Shown here: positions 23,493 through 32,713 of the stretch, one piece after another | Layout of the letters: each line of letters begins with the position of its first letter | How positions within the stretch are numbered: the first letter of the stretch is position 1 | Assembly (NCBI GenBank): GCA_009845835.1 | Contig: VXYV01000062.1 | Coordinates: 1-48,428, forward strand | Length of the DNA: 48,428 nucleotides | Direction of reading: 5' to 3' | DNA from: Gammaproteobacteria bacterium | GTDB taxonomy: Bacteria > Pseudomonadota > Gammaproteobacteria > Pseudomonadales > Azotimanducaceae | Notes under the pieces: generated by a model | Seen by the model: the letters and a program-made list of their open reading frames with translations, nothing else | What the model was told of the DNA's origin: nothing | Databases searched by the model: none | Position numbers and translations under genes: made by a program

Positions 23493-25430
23493 ATGACAAA
23501 AACAGTATGGCCCTATGGAACTTGGCACTCCAAAGTCAATGCGAAAATGGCGACGAGTTCACATGTAAGTCATAGTGAATTGATGGAGGATTCTGGAAAC
23601 CTATACTATTTGGAATTACGTCCTAACGAAGGTGGACGTACAACGATAATGCGTCGTTCCATTGACGGAAGCATCCGCGAAGTTACTCATTCGCCATTCA
23701 ATGTTCGGTCCATGGTTCACGAATACGGTGGTGCAGCATACACCGTTCATAACGATACAGTCTACTTCGTCAATAAAGACGATCAAGATATTTATGTCTT
23801 AGATTTACAAACTGAATCTCCGGCTACAAGACTTACTAACTCTGGGAAAGCTATCCGATATGCTAATCTTGTCGTCGACCTAGTTCGCCAAAGAATTGCA
23901 TGTGTGAGAGAATCACATGGAAAAAAAGAAGTCGTAAACGAACTCGTAACGCTTGATTTGACCAACGGAAACGAATTGATTTTGCATTCTGGACATGACT
24001 TTTATGCTTCACCACAGTTTTGTCCGTGTCAAGGAAAAATGGCATTCCTTGGCTGGGATCTGCCTAATATGCCGTGGGATGGTTGCAAGTTATACATCGC
24101 TGATCTTTCCCGAGGCGGTGATATTGCACAAACTGTAGTAGTCGCGGGTGGTAAAGAAGAATCAGTTCTCCAACCCTGTTGGATCTCTAAAGACGAGTTG
24201 TTGTTTGTTTCAGACAGAAATGGTTTCTGGAACATCTATCGATGGATTAACGGAAAAACCGAAGTGGTTTTCGAAGATAAAGCCGAATACGGATTTCCGC
24301 TCTGGGTATTTCATATGCGAAGTCTCGTGTTGCTTGACAAGCAAACATTCGTCGCAGTAAGAATAGATGAACAAGGTGTGGATCTCGTGTTTGGCGACCT
24401 AGCACAAAAAACCTGGCGTAGACTCGGTACTTCCAACTATACGAGCATTTCTTCCCCAGTTGCATTTAACAAAGGTATTGCCTTCATTGCAAGTTTTGCG
24501 GATGCGTTGCCCTCCATAGTGACGGTCGCAGACCTCCACACAATTCACTGCGAAACACTAGTTTGTTCCGGGGAATTAGCGCTTCCACAAGAAACTATCT
24601 CAATCGGTCACCAGATCTGTTATGAAAATGACCAAGGTCAGGTTGTACATGCAAACTATTACGCTCCAAAAAACGATGAATTTACCGCACTTGATTCCGA
24701 TCTTCCACCACTCGTCGTTATGTCACACGGTGGACCAACGGGACAATCTAATGTGAGTTTTAGTTTTAAAGTTCAGTACTTCACTTCTCGTGGATGGGCC
24801 GTTCTCGACGTTAATTACGGTGGTAGTACCGGATACGGTCGTGAATATCGTAATCGATTGATCGGTAAATGGGGTATTGTCGATGTTGCCGATTGTGTCG
24901 CTGGCGTACAACATCTGGTTGAACTAGGCTTAGCTGACGAAAATCGTGTCGCAATTCGGGGCGGTAGTGCCGGAGGATATACTACTCTACGAGCTTTAAA
25001 TACGACTAATGTATTTAAGGTCGGTGCTAGTTATTACGGTATTGGCGACATGCGCGCACTAGCTGAGGATACACACAAATTTGAATCGGAATATTTGAGT
25101 AATCTGATACCGCCGGAACTGTTGGACGAACGCTCACCGATTAATTCTCTTGAGAACTTTGACTCACCGGTGATTTTTTACCAAGGCCAAGAAGATGCAG
25201 TCGTACCTCCGAACCAAACTCAGTCAATGTATGACGCACTCGCGAAAAGAGGTATTACCACCGCGATGTTTCTTTTCGAGGGTGAAGGACACGGATTTCG
25301 CCGTGCTGAATCCAACCAAATCGCGCTCGAATCAGAACTCACTTTCTTTTCCAGAGTACTACAAATCGAATTGCACGAAGTAAGTCCGCATTGTTTAGAC
25401 AGCGCGAACCTACAAAACCCAACATGGTAA
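23493..25430 (+). CDS. S9-family serine peptidase (prolyl oligopeptidase/acylaminoacyl type)
   Basis: This 645-residue cytoplasmic peptidase has an N-terminal beta-propeller (about 40-340, with repeated LYYLELR-, YFVNKDD- and LLFVSDR-like blades) and a C-terminal alpha/beta-hydrolase domain. The catalytic triad is visible: Ser492 in RGGSAGGYTT, Asp568 in YQGQEDAVVPP and His600 in EGEGHGFR. The oxyanion region SHGGPTG and the NYGGSTGYGREYR segment are typical of the S9C branch, which cleaves short peptides, often from the N-terminus. There is no signal peptide. The start is 3 bp after the RimJ-like gene and the stop overlaps the start of the ligase gene, so translation is coupled. Exact specificity is not predictable. 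Confidence 0.9.
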   Translation: MTKTVWPYGTWHSKVNAKMATSSHVSHSELMEDSGNLYYLELRPNEGGRTTIMRRSIDGSIREVTHSPFNVRSMVHEYGGAAYTVHNDTVYFVNKDDQDIYVLDLQTESPATRLTNSGKAIRYANLVVDLVRQRIACVRESHGKKEVVNELVTLDLTNGNELILHSGHDFYASPQFCPCQGKMAFLGWDLPNMPWDGCKLYIADLSRGGDIAQTVVVAGGKEESVLQPCWISKDELLFVSDRNGFWNIYRWINGKTEVVFEDKAEYGFPLWVFHMRSLVLLDKQTFVAVRIDEQGVDLVFGDLAQKTWRRLGTSNYTSISSPVAFNKGIAFIASFADALPSIVTVADLHTIHCETLVCSGELALPQETISIGHQICYENDQGQVVHANYYAPKNDEFTALDSDLPPLVVMSHGGPTGQSNVSFSFKVQYFTSRGWAVLDVNYGGSTGYGREYRNRLIGKWGIVDVADCVAGVQHLVELGLADENRVAIRGGSAGGYTTLRALNTTNVFKVGASYYGIGDMRALAEDTHKFESEYLSNLIPPELLDERSPINSLENFDSPVIFYQGQEDAVVPPNQTQSMYDALAKRGITTAMFLFEGEGHGFRRAESNQIALESELTFFSRVLQIELHEVSPHCLDSANLQNPTW

Positions 25431-26395
25431 ATCGGGTAGCAGTACTCGGAGGCGGTTGGTCCGTTGAAGCGGAAGTTTCACGGTCCTCCGCTCGTCAAAT
25501 TTGTTCTGCATTGGAAGCGAAGTACGACGTTTCGTATATCGAACTCACAAACGCTTTAGCTCAAGATTTAATTGAAGTAGATCCACAAGTGGTATTTCCA
25601 GTATTACATGGTGTACCTGGCGAGGATGGTACAGTACAAGGTTTCCTAGAACTGATGGACTATGCTTTCGTAGGTAGCGACATGGTTGCAAGTGTGATAT
25701 CCATGAACAAATCGTTCTCAAAACAGCAATTCCGGCAGTACAACTTACCAATACTTGATGAAGTCTTGGTTACAGCAAAAAATTTAGACGAAGCTTTAAG
25801 TCAAATCCGCGGTAAATTTTCCAACGGTGTTGTCTGTAAACCCATTCATGGGGGCTCGGCAGTTGGGGTAGAAATCGTACCACTAGGTGCTAACATTCGA
25901 CAAGCGATTGAAAACTCTCTCCAATTCGACGACCAGGTCTTAGTTGAACCCTATGTACAAGGCCGCGAGATCACGGTCGGGGTCCTGGACTTACATGATT
26001 CCACTATCCAAGCACTTCCTGTGACCGAGATTTTGGTCGCACCAAATGAGTGGTACGACTTTACAAATCGTTACGCTATTGGCAAAAGTGAACACGTTAT
26101 TCCCGCAAAAATTGACAATGCTGTAACAAAAGAACTACAACAAGTTGCCATTCTCGCTCATCAATCCTTAGGCTGCCGAGACTTTTCGCGGGTTGACTTT
26201 TTGTTGGAACCTTCCGATCATTTTTGGGTATTGGAAGTAAATAACATCCCAGGTATGACCCCGACTAGCTTGTATCCGGATGGCGCTCGGGCGATCGGCA
26301 TCGAGTTTGAAGATCTTACCGACAAGCTCGTGCAAAGTGCGATCGCACGGGGCAGTATCAGAAAATTCTCCAATATCATGCAACTACCCACGTAA
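25424..26395 (+). CDS. ddl: D-alanine--D-alanine ligase
   Basis: Ddl makes the D-Ala-D-Ala dipeptide for peptidoglycan, using ATP. From the ATG at 25424, which overlaps the peptidase stop, the product is 323 residues, normal for the family. Signatures in order: VAVLGGGWSVEAEVS (the GG-x-S-x-E motif), FPVLHGVPGEDGTVQG, MNKSFSKQ, KPIHGGSAVGVE (ATP-grasp loop), EPYVQGREITVGVL, and the Mg-binding EVNNIPGMTPTSL. The frame extends 11 codons further upstream to a TTG at 25391, but the ATG gives a canonical N-terminus. It lies outside the division and cell wall cluster where ddl often sits, and faces pyrD with a 9-bp gap. Confidence 0.92.
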   Translation: MVNRVAVLGGGWSVEAEVSRSSARQICSALEAKYDVSYIELTNALAQDLIEVDPQVVFPVLHGVPGEDGTVQGFLELMDYAFVGSDMVASVISMNKSFSKQQFRQYNLPILDEVLVTAKNLDEALSQIRGKFSNGVVCKPIHGGSAVGVEIVPLGANIRQAIENSLQFDDQVLVEPYVQGREITVGVLDLHDSTIQALPVTEILVAPNEWYDFTNRYAIGKSEHVIPAKIDNAVTKELQQVAILAHQSLGCRDFSRVDFLLEPSDHFWVLEVNNIPGMTPTSLYPDGARAIGIEFEDLTDKLVQSAIARGSIRKFSNIMQLPT

Positions 26396-26404
26396 GCTAA
26401 ACCT

Positions 26405-27430
26405 TCAATCAGTTTGAGATTGGAACTCATCGGTAGCTTCAACAATTTCTTTAATACAACCGGGGCCTCGGTAAACCAAAGCAGTATAAAGCTGGATTAA
26501 ATTTGCCCCTGCCGTAAGCATCGCGCAGGCAGACTCTCCATCCCAAATTCCACCACAACCCACAACTACAAAATTTTCTCCGACATTTTCTCGTACTAAT
26601 CTAACGGTTCTTAGGGAATCCTGAAACAACGGTTTTCCACTCAAGCCGCCTCGTTTGCTTGCATATGTTGAAACTAAGCCAGTTCTCTTAATCGTCGTAT
26701 TGGTCGCAATAATACCATCACAACCTGAATCTTTAATCACGGCACATAGATGCCGAAGTGAATCCTCATCAAGATCCGGCGAAATTTTTACCAAGATGGA
26801 AACTCGATGTCGAAAACTATTCACAGCAGTTTCACGTGCCTGAACCAAACGAGTCAATACCGGTTTTGCATGTTCAACCATCTGCAAATCTCGCAATCCC
26901 GGGGTATTGGGTGATGAAATATTCACTGTAACAAAATCAACACAGTCTTGTAATTGTTGAAAACAATACAGATAATCGTCGGCGGCATCTGATAATGAGG
27001 TGTCAAAGTTTTTACCAATATTGACTCCTAGCGGTTTATCTATGGGAACTCTAGAAGTAACGACTTGTTGAACTAGAGCATCTACTCCGCGGTTATTGAA
27101 TCCTAAACTGTTGATGAGTGCATTATCGAATATGAGACGAAACAATCGTGGTGGAGGATTGCCAGTCTGTGAACGAGGAGTTACGGCACCTAGTTCCAGA
27201 AAACCAAATTTGAGTTTCAATAGACCTGGCAAAGCAACTCCGTCTTTGTCAAATCCAGCTGCCAATCCAACCCGATTCTCAAAGTTCATGTCGAGATGAG
27301 TGATGGCTGCAGAAATCTCCTGATTACTCGGTAAATAACCATACAGTCGCACGAGTCGAAGCGTCAGTAAATGTGCAAACTCAGGTGAAAAACTGAAGAT
27401 CAGAGGACGAAAAAATTGATACAGATTCAT
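26405..27430 (-). CDS. pyrD: Dihydroorotate dehydrogenase, quinone-dependent (class 2)
   Basis: PyrD oxidises dihydroorotate to orotate in pyrimidine synthesis and passes electrons to ubiquinone at the inner membrane. The 341-residue product has the class 2 amphipathic N-terminal extension (NLYQFFRPLIFSFSPEFAH), the FMN-site segment GLAAGFDKDG, GFLELGAVTPRSQTGNP, the catalytic Ser173 in VNISSPNTPGLR, and the GIIATNTTIKR and GCGGI phosphate loops. Length and order match the gammaproteobacterial enzyme. It is transcribed alone, convergent with ddl and divergent from moxR (104-bp gap). Confidence 0.96.
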   Translation of the reverse strand: MNLYQFFRPLIFSFSPEFAHLLTLRLVRLYGYLPSNQEISAAITHLDMNFENRVGLAAGFDKDGVALPGLLKLKFGFLELGAVTPRSQTGNPPPRLFRLIFDNALINSLGFNNRGVDALVQQVVTSRVPIDKPLGVNIGKNFDTSLSDAADDYLYCFQQLQDCVDFVTVNISSPNTPGLRDLQMVEHAKPVLTRLVQARETAVNSFRHRVSILVKISPDLDEDSLRHLCAVIKDSGCDGIIATNTTIKRTGLVSTYASKRGGLSGKPLFQDSLRTVRLVRENVGENFVVVGCGGIWDGESACAMLTAGANLIQLYTALVYRGPGCIKEIVEATDEFQSQTD

Positions 27431-27520
27431 TATGTTAAACTACTAAAGTTCGGTCACCTTGCCAAAATAGTGGATAATTTACCGTGAACAACGATTATGT
27501 TGAATCAGAATATTAACTAT

Positions 27521-27537
27521 AAGGATTATCGATATTG
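27521..27537 (+). promoter_or_regulatory. Ribosome binding site that supports a TTG start for moxR
   Basis: AAGGA at 27521-27525 lies 9 nt before TTG at 27535. No ATG is available near the N-terminus of the AAA domain, so the TTG start is well supported. Confidence 0.6.
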
Positions 27538-28476
27538 AACACAGCATTGGAACGGGTACAAGCAGTAAACAATTGGTTGAATTCAAGAATAGTAGGTCAA
27601 AAAGCATTCACTCAACGTCTCATGATGGCACTGTTAGTTGGAGGACATTTGCTTGTAGAAGGTGCCCCGGGACTAGCAAAAACTAGAGCCATTAAAGAAC
27701 TATCTCGTGGGATTAAAGGTGATTTTCACCGTATTCAATTCACACCAGATCTACTACCAAGTGATGTGACCGGTACCGAAGTCTATCGTCCCGAAGACGG
27801 GACATTTGAATTTAAACAAGGACCAATTTTCCATAACTTAATCTTAGCCGATGAAGTTAACCGCGCACCAGCCAAAGTTCAATCTGCACTACTTGAGGGT
27901 ATGGCCGAAAAACAAGTTACTCAAGGTCGCGAAACCTACCAGCTTCCTGAGTTGTTCTTAGTCATGGCAACACAAAACCCTATTGAACAAGAAGGAACTT
28001 ATCCATTACCGGAAGCTCAGTTGGATCGGTTTTTGATGCATATCAATGTTGGTTACCCAGAAGTAGAGCAAGAAATTGACATTCTGCGTATCAATCGCAA
28101 TGATTTGCTACAAAACGAAGAACCACCATCGGTAATCCTAGAACAAAGTGAAATATTTGATATTCGCCGTCAATTGTCGGAACTTTATATTACCGAATCG
28201 TTGGAACAATACATTGTTTCACTGGTTGTGTTCACGCGAACTAAACTCGAAAACGTCGAGTATGGCGCTAGCCCACGTGCAACTATAGCCTTAGACCAAG
28301 CAGCACGCGCTAATGCTTGGCTAGATAGCAGAGATTTTGTGTCGCCAGATGATATTCAAACCGTTTTACATGATGTTCTCAGGCATCGAATAATTTTGAG
28401 TTATACTGCAGAAGCGAAGGGATATACCCCTCAAAATGCTGTAGACGATACCCTAAACGCAATTCCGGTACCATAA
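27535..28476 (+). CDS. MoxR-family AAA+ ATPase
   Basis: MoxR ATPases act as chaperones that assemble or activate partner complexes, typically with VWA-domain proteins encoded next to them. The 313-residue product has Walker A EGAPGLAKT (43-50), Walker B LILADEVNRA (Asp106, Glu107), sensor 1 in ATQNPIEQEG and the C-terminal helical lid. The TTG start has a proper ribosome binding site. It is the first gene of a six-gene block (MoxR, DUF58, DUF4381, VWA, VWA-TPR, BatD) with very small gaps or overlaps, the classic order of the Bat aerotolerance-type operon. The complex is membrane-linked through the downstream proteins; its function is poorly defined, with links to stress tolerance. Confidence 0.93.
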   Translation: MNTALERVQAVNNWLNSRIVGQKAFTQRLMMALLVGGHLLVEGAPGLAKTRAIKELSRGIKGDFHRIQFTPDLLPSDVTGTEVYRPEDGTFEFKQGPIFHNLILADEVNRAPAKVQSALLEGMAEKQVTQGRETYQLPELFLVMATQNPIEQEGTYPLPEAQLDRFLMHINVGYPEVEQEIDILRINRNDLLQNEEPPSVILEQSEIFDIRRQLSELYITESLEQYIVSLVVFTRTKLENVEYGASPRATIALDQAARANAWLDSRDFVSPDDIQTVLHDVLRHRIILSYTAEAKGYTPQNAVDDTLNAIPVP

Positions 28477-28493
28477 ATCATAAAGAATTCTCT

Positions 28494-29393
28494 ATGCTCA
28501 CTGGTCCTTATGTTTCAGTCGAAAATTTAGTTCAGCTGTCGTCGGAAAGTAATGCAATTCGCTGGCGACGCAACCGCTTGGGAGCTTTATCCGGCGAACG
28601 AATGTCGAGACAACGTGGTCGAGGTGTAGACTTCGAAGAAGTTCGACCTTATCAAATCGGTGACGATGTACGTAGTATTGACTGGAATGTCACCGCCAGA
28701 AAAAACGAACCTCATACCAAAGTTTACACCGAAGAACGCGAAAAACCGACACTTATTGTTGTAGACCAAACATCTACCATGTTTTTTGGTACCAAATACC
28801 GTCTCAAAAGTGTCGCAGCCGCGGAATTAGCTTCGAGATTCGCTTGGTTTACTCTTAAACGGAAGGACCGTTTAGGCGGTATAGTATTGGGTAATAATGG
28901 TGTTTTCACAACTAAACCGTATCGCAATCGCGCTTCAGTGCTGAGGTTTCTGCAAGATGTAGCGCTAGCGAATCAGTCTCTGCGCGCTCATGACAGTCAA
29001 CAATCAACCTCCGATAAATCCGAACTCTGGTCCGAAATGGTTGTACAACTACGCCAAATAGCTCGGCACCAACATCGTGTGGTATTAATCAGTGATTTTC
29101 GCGACACAACACCAGATTCAATACGAGAAGTACTCGAACGGAGCCGACATAACGAACTAGCGTTTGCGTTAATCTTCGACGAGTTGGAACAAACACTACC
29201 TCCAGCTAATTTATACTCAGTAACAAATGGTACAAATAGAGTACTATTTCATAGCGCCAATCCAAAAATTCGACAAAGCTATCGACGTTTATTCCTTGAA
29301 CGAATCGAATCTCTCAAGACTATGTGTATGGATCATTCGGTCCCTTTTACGATGATTGCAACCCACGAGTCGATGGACTCTTTCGCGCAATAG
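28494..29393 (+). CDS. DUF58 protein of the MoxR/Bat operon
   Basis: The 299-residue protein shows the DUF58 signature RPYQIGDDVRSIDWNVTARKN followed by TEEREKPTLIVVDQT, where the family joins a degenerate VWA-like fold. The Asp of the pseudo-MIDAS (VVDQTSTM) is retained. There is no signal peptide or strong membrane helix. DUF58 proteins occur almost always directly after moxR and are thought to be a partner of the ATPase. It lies 17 bp after moxR and 5 bp before the DUF4381 gene. Confidence 0.9.
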   Translation: MLTGPYVSVENLVQLSSESNAIRWRRNRLGALSGERMSRQRGRGVDFEEVRPYQIGDDVRSIDWNVTARKNEPHTKVYTEEREKPTLIVVDQTSTMFFGTKYRLKSVAAAELASRFAWFTLKRKDRLGGIVLGNNGVFTTKPYRNRASVLRFLQDVALANQSLRAHDSQQSTSDKSELWSEMVVQLRQIARHQHRVVLISDFRDTTPDSIREVLERSRHNELAFALIFDELEQTLPPANLYSVTNGTNRVLFHSANPKIRQSYRRLFLERIESLKTMCMDHSVPFTMIATHESMDSFAQ

Positions 29394-29398
29394 TAAAA

Positions 29399-29896
29399 AT
29401 GCCAACTGATTCGATTCTACAACAGTTACGTGACATTCATGTACCAATAGAACCTGGATTATGGCCATTGTCTCTAGCTTGGTGGCTTCTCTTTCTGCTC
29501 ATAACAATCATCATCGTTGGGAGTAGTTGGTGGTCGATACAAAGATTTGTTTATTTACGACCTTACCGAAAAATTCGTCGTCAGGCCCGCGACCTCACCG
29601 CACAATTTGATCAAGGCGCGATCTCGGTCAGATCCTATGTGGTTGGGGTTAATCTGCTGTTTAAGCAGCTCATCGTGACACTAGATAAAGAACCCGCTGC
29701 TATGAAAGTGTTTGGATCTGACTGGGTAACTTGCTTGAGTATGCGTTTTGATGAACCAAGATTTCTAATAGATTTCAAACTATGTTTTGGCATTGATCAA
29801 TACCGTAAGAACACTGAATTCGACGGCGAACAATTACGTGAATTAGTCACGAACACCTTGTTCAAAGTAAAACCAAAACGAGCATCGCATGCTTGA
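29399..29896 (+). CDS. DUF4381 membrane protein of the Bat operon
   Basis: From the ATG at 29399 the product is 165 residues. It has a short N-terminal segment (LRDIHVPIEPGLWPLSLAW) followed by one membrane helix (about 30-50) and a basic cytoplasmic domain (YRKIRRQARDL). The PxxPGxWPLxxGWW-like start is the hallmark of DUF4381 proteins found in MoxR/VWA operons. The frame stays open upstream to 29324, but that overlaps the DUF58 gene and disrupts the hallmark N-terminus. The stop overlaps the next start by 8 bp. Confidence 0.85.
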   Translation: MPTDSILQQLRDIHVPIEPGLWPLSLAWWLLFLLITIIIVGSSWWSIQRFVYLRPYRKIRRQARDLTAQFDQGAISVRSYVVGVNLLFKQLIVTLDKEPAAMKVFGSDWVTCLSMRFDEPRFLIDFKLCFGIDQYRKNTEFDGEQLRELVTNTLFKVKPKRASHA

Positions 29897-30869
29897 ATTC
29901 AAATGGCCGTGGGCATTCTTGTTGTTGATTGCTTTTCCAGTGATTCGGTTTGTTGTACCACGCTCACATCAAAATCAATCGTCCCTGTACGTTCCTGAAG
30001 TCAATGACTTTCGATTTACCCAAGCAATAGCTTTCAGGATATCACCTCAGGAAATCCTAAAGCTACTAGTTCTGATGCTTGCATGGTTAGGTTTAGTCAC
30101 TGCTCTAGCGCGGCCACAACTAATCGGAGAACCTGTTGCACTACCGACAACTGGTCGAGATATTCTATTAGCCGTCGACATATCACAAAGTATGCAAATC
30201 GATGATATGTTCGTAGAGCAACGTCGGGTAACTCGCATCGATGCCTTGAAATACGTGGTTGAACCATTCATTGAATCGCGTTACGGAGATCGTATTGGGT
30301 TGATATTATTTGGTTCAAAACCCTATACCTACGTGCCATTGACATTCGATATAGAGACTGTGAACTTGATGTTACAGGACGCACCGATAGGAATCGCCGG
30401 AGGTCAAACAGCAATCGGGGATACCATCGGACTAGCTGTCAAACTACTAATTGAACGACCGGTGGACCATCGACTCTTAGTCCTCATGACCGACGGTTCT
30501 CATAATATCGGTACTTTAGACCCTGAGCAAGCCATTCGACTGGCAAAAGACGCAAACGTAAGGATTCATACGATTGGTTTGGGGACGGAAGAAATCGGAG
30601 ACGATTCAACGGCGACCATCTTTCGTCGGTTTCGACAACGAGGACCTATGATGGATACAAAAACTCTCACGTCTATCGCCGAAAACACGGGTGGTAGATT
30701 CTTCACCGCTAATGACACTGAAACACTCAAGGAAATATATGCAGAAATCTCAAAGTTAGAACCACAAGTTCAAGAACCTGAATCTCTCCGACCGTACCGG
30801 TCGTTGTTTCATTGGCCGCTATTGTGTGCACTTTTACTATTTCTTGGATTGTGGTGGACGAGGAAGTAA
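29889..30869 (+). CDS. batA: VWA-domain membrane protein (BatA type)
   Basis: This 326-residue protein has N-terminal hydrophobic segments (PWAFLLLIAFPVI and LLVLMLAWLGLVTAL), a von Willebrand A domain and a C-terminal membrane helix (LLCALLLFLGLWW). The metal-dependent adhesion motif is intact: DISQS at 97-101, with later Thr and Asp (LMTDGSHN). BatA-type proteins are thought to assemble with BatB and BatD at the inner membrane under control of MoxR. It overlaps the upstream gene by 8 bp and precedes the second VWA gene by 8 bp. Confidence 0.88.
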   Translation: MLEFKWPWAFLLLIAFPVIRFVVPRSHQNQSSLYVPEVNDFRFTQAIAFRISPQEILKLLVLMLAWLGLVTALARPQLIGEPVALPTTGRDILLAVDISQSMQIDDMFVEQRRVTRIDALKYVVEPFIESRYGDRIGLILFGSKPYTYVPLTFDIETVNLMLQDAPIGIAGGQTAIGDTIGLAVKLLIERPVDHRLLVLMTDGSHNIGTLDPEQAIRLAKDANVRIHTIGLGTEEIGDDSTATIFRRFRQRGPMMDTKTLTSIAENTGGRFFTANDTETLKEIYAEISKLEPQVQEPESLRPYRSLFHWPLLCALLLFLGLWWTRK

Positions 30870-30877
30870 TTCGATTT

Positions 30878-32713
30878 ATGAACGCTTTGCAAGAATTTCA
30901 CTTCATCCGCCCTTGGTGGTTACTTGGCTTAGTGGTGGTACCGGTAATTTTTTTCTTTCGATATCGAAATACTCAGCAACAAAGTGAGTGGGATAAAGTT
31001 ATATCAAGAGACTTGTTGAATGTTTTGATCCCAACTGCTGGTATTCATTCATTACATCGTTGGATAGAATTTGTTGCACTCGGTCTTTTTGTCGTCGCCA
31101 TAGTTGCTATCGCAGGCCCCGCATGGCAAAGAGTTCCATCTCCGACTGAATACGTTCAAGATGATTTAGTCATCATTCTTGATCTATCCTATAGTATGTA
31201 CGTCGAGGATATCAAACCTTCGAGACTCATCCGCGCAAAACAAAAAATCGTAGACTTACTTGAAAATCGTTCGGAGGGACATACGGCTCTGATTGTGTAC
31301 TCTAGTACCGCACATGTCGTTACGCCATTAACGACAGATAACGATACCATTCAGCACTTGTTGTCCTCACTCGAACCACGCATGATGCCAGAATACGGCA
31401 GCAATGTCGACGATGCACTAAGTCGAGCAGTTGATTTGATTGAACAAGGTTCTCACTCAAATGGAAGAATATTGTTAATTACTGATGGTATTGAGATGCT
31501 CAATCTCGGTTCTTATGAATGGTCACATGAAACCCCGTTACACGTAATCGGTGTTGGTACCGCAGAAGGTGGTGCAATTCCGCAATTAGACTTGGAAGGA
31601 AATATTTCCTATTTGCGAGATCAACGTGGAAACCTAATAATTGCTACTATGAATCAAAATCGACTTGCAAGACTAACTACCTTAGCCAGTGGTACCTATC
31701 ATGACATTGATATTTCGGAAACTGATATTCAACAATTCTTCAGTGTTGCTTGGGAAAGTTTTAGGGAACACCTCGTCGATGACGAACGAACATTTGATCA
31801 ATGGTATGACGTCGGTTATTTGCTACTAATACCGCTAGTTTTAGGAGCAATGTTTGCTATTCGCCGAGGTGTTGTTGTCGTGATTGTTCTATGTCTATTC
31901 GTAGCTGAACACAGTTACGCCAACTGGTTTACCGATCTGTGGAAAAACTCCGACCAAAAAGGTAGTGAGTTACTTGAAAACGAAAATTTTGACTTAGCTG
32001 AACAAATCTTTATTGATCCGGAATGGCGCGCAATTGCTCAATATCGCCAACAAAAATACAGTCAAGCTGCTGAATACTTCGAGTCGTCTGACTCAATTCG
32101 TTCGCTGTACAACTACGGTAATTCCTTAGCGTTACAGGGCGAGATTGCTGAAGCCATAAACACCTATAACAACGTCCTAGAACAAGACCCAAATTATGAA
32201 GATGCTAAATTTAATCGCGATTTACTGGAACAGTGGTTGCAGCAACAAATGCAAGATGCAGAAAGTGATACATCCAGCGAAAACAACGATGGAGAACAGC
32301 GGCAATCGGAAACATCTGCCGATCCTTCGAATCCCGCAACTGAAAATCAACAATCCACGGAAAATCAGATGGGTGAGGAAGGAGAAGAGAACGAGTTTTC
32401 TGAAGCTAATCTCAGTGATCAAGATGAGAACACTGACACACCTTTAGTTGATGAAAATTCTCAAAATCCTGAAACAGAAGAAGAGGCACAAGTCGTAGAC
32501 TCAAATCCCAACAGTGTAGATCCTGAGTCCTCAGACTCCCAAGAAGTAATGTCCACGGATGAACAAGATCGCGAAACTGAAGCCACCCTTGAACGCATGT
32601 TAAGACGAGTATCCGATGAACCTGGAAATATTCTTAAACAGAAATTTCTACATGAAGCTCGTCTGCGGTATCGTCGGGGTGAATTACAGGGAAATAGCAC
32701 ACAAAAATGGTGA
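30878..32713 (+). CDS. VWA-TPR membrane protein (BatB-BatC fusion type)
   Basis: From the ATG at 30878, with AGGAAG 11 nt upstream, the product is about 611 residues. It joins a VWA domain (MIDAS DLSYS at 102-106, LITDGIEM), two C-terminal-side membrane helices (about 310-350), a TPR segment (YNYGNSLALQGEIAEAINTY, about 400-440) and a long tail of about 120 residues rich in Glu, Asp, Gln, Asn and Ser. BatB supplies the VWA part and BatC the TPR part in other bacteria, so this is a natural fusion. The acidic low-complexity tail is common in this group. The stop overlaps the BatD start by 7 bp. Confidence 0.88.
   Translation: MNALQEFHFIRPWWLLGLVVVPVIFFFRYRNTQQQSEWDKVISRDLLNVLIPTAGIHSLHRWIEFVALGLFVVAIVAIAGPAWQRVPSPTEYVQDDLVIILDLSYSMYVEDIKPSRLIRAKQKIVDLLENRSEGHTALIVYSSTAHVVTPLTTDNDTIQHLLSSLEPRMMPEYGSNVDDALSRAVDLIEQGSHSNGRILLITDGIEMLNLGSYEWSHETPLHVIGVGTAEGGAIPQLDLEGNISYLRDQRGNLIIATMNQNRLARLTTLASGTYHDIDISETDIQQFFSVAWESFREHLVDDERTFDQWYDVGYLLLIPLVLGAMFAIRRGVVVVIVLCLFVAEHSYANWFTDLWKNSDQKGSELLENENFDLAEQIFIDPEWRAIAQYRQQKYSQAAEYFESSDSIRSLYNYGNSLALQGEIAEAINTYNNVLEQDPNYEDAKFNRDLLEQWLQQQMQDAESDTSSENNDGEQRQSETSADPSNPATENQQSTENQMGEEGEENEFSEANLSDQDENTDTPLVDENSQNPETEEEAQVVDSNPNSVDPESSDSQEVMSTDEQDRETEATLERMLRRVSDEPGNILKQKFLHEARLRYRRGELQGNSTQKW

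Noticed and set aside
25391-25423. TTG start of ddl at 25391
   Set aside because: It lies inside the peptidase gene and adds a non-conserved N-terminus; the ATG at 25424 fits the family.
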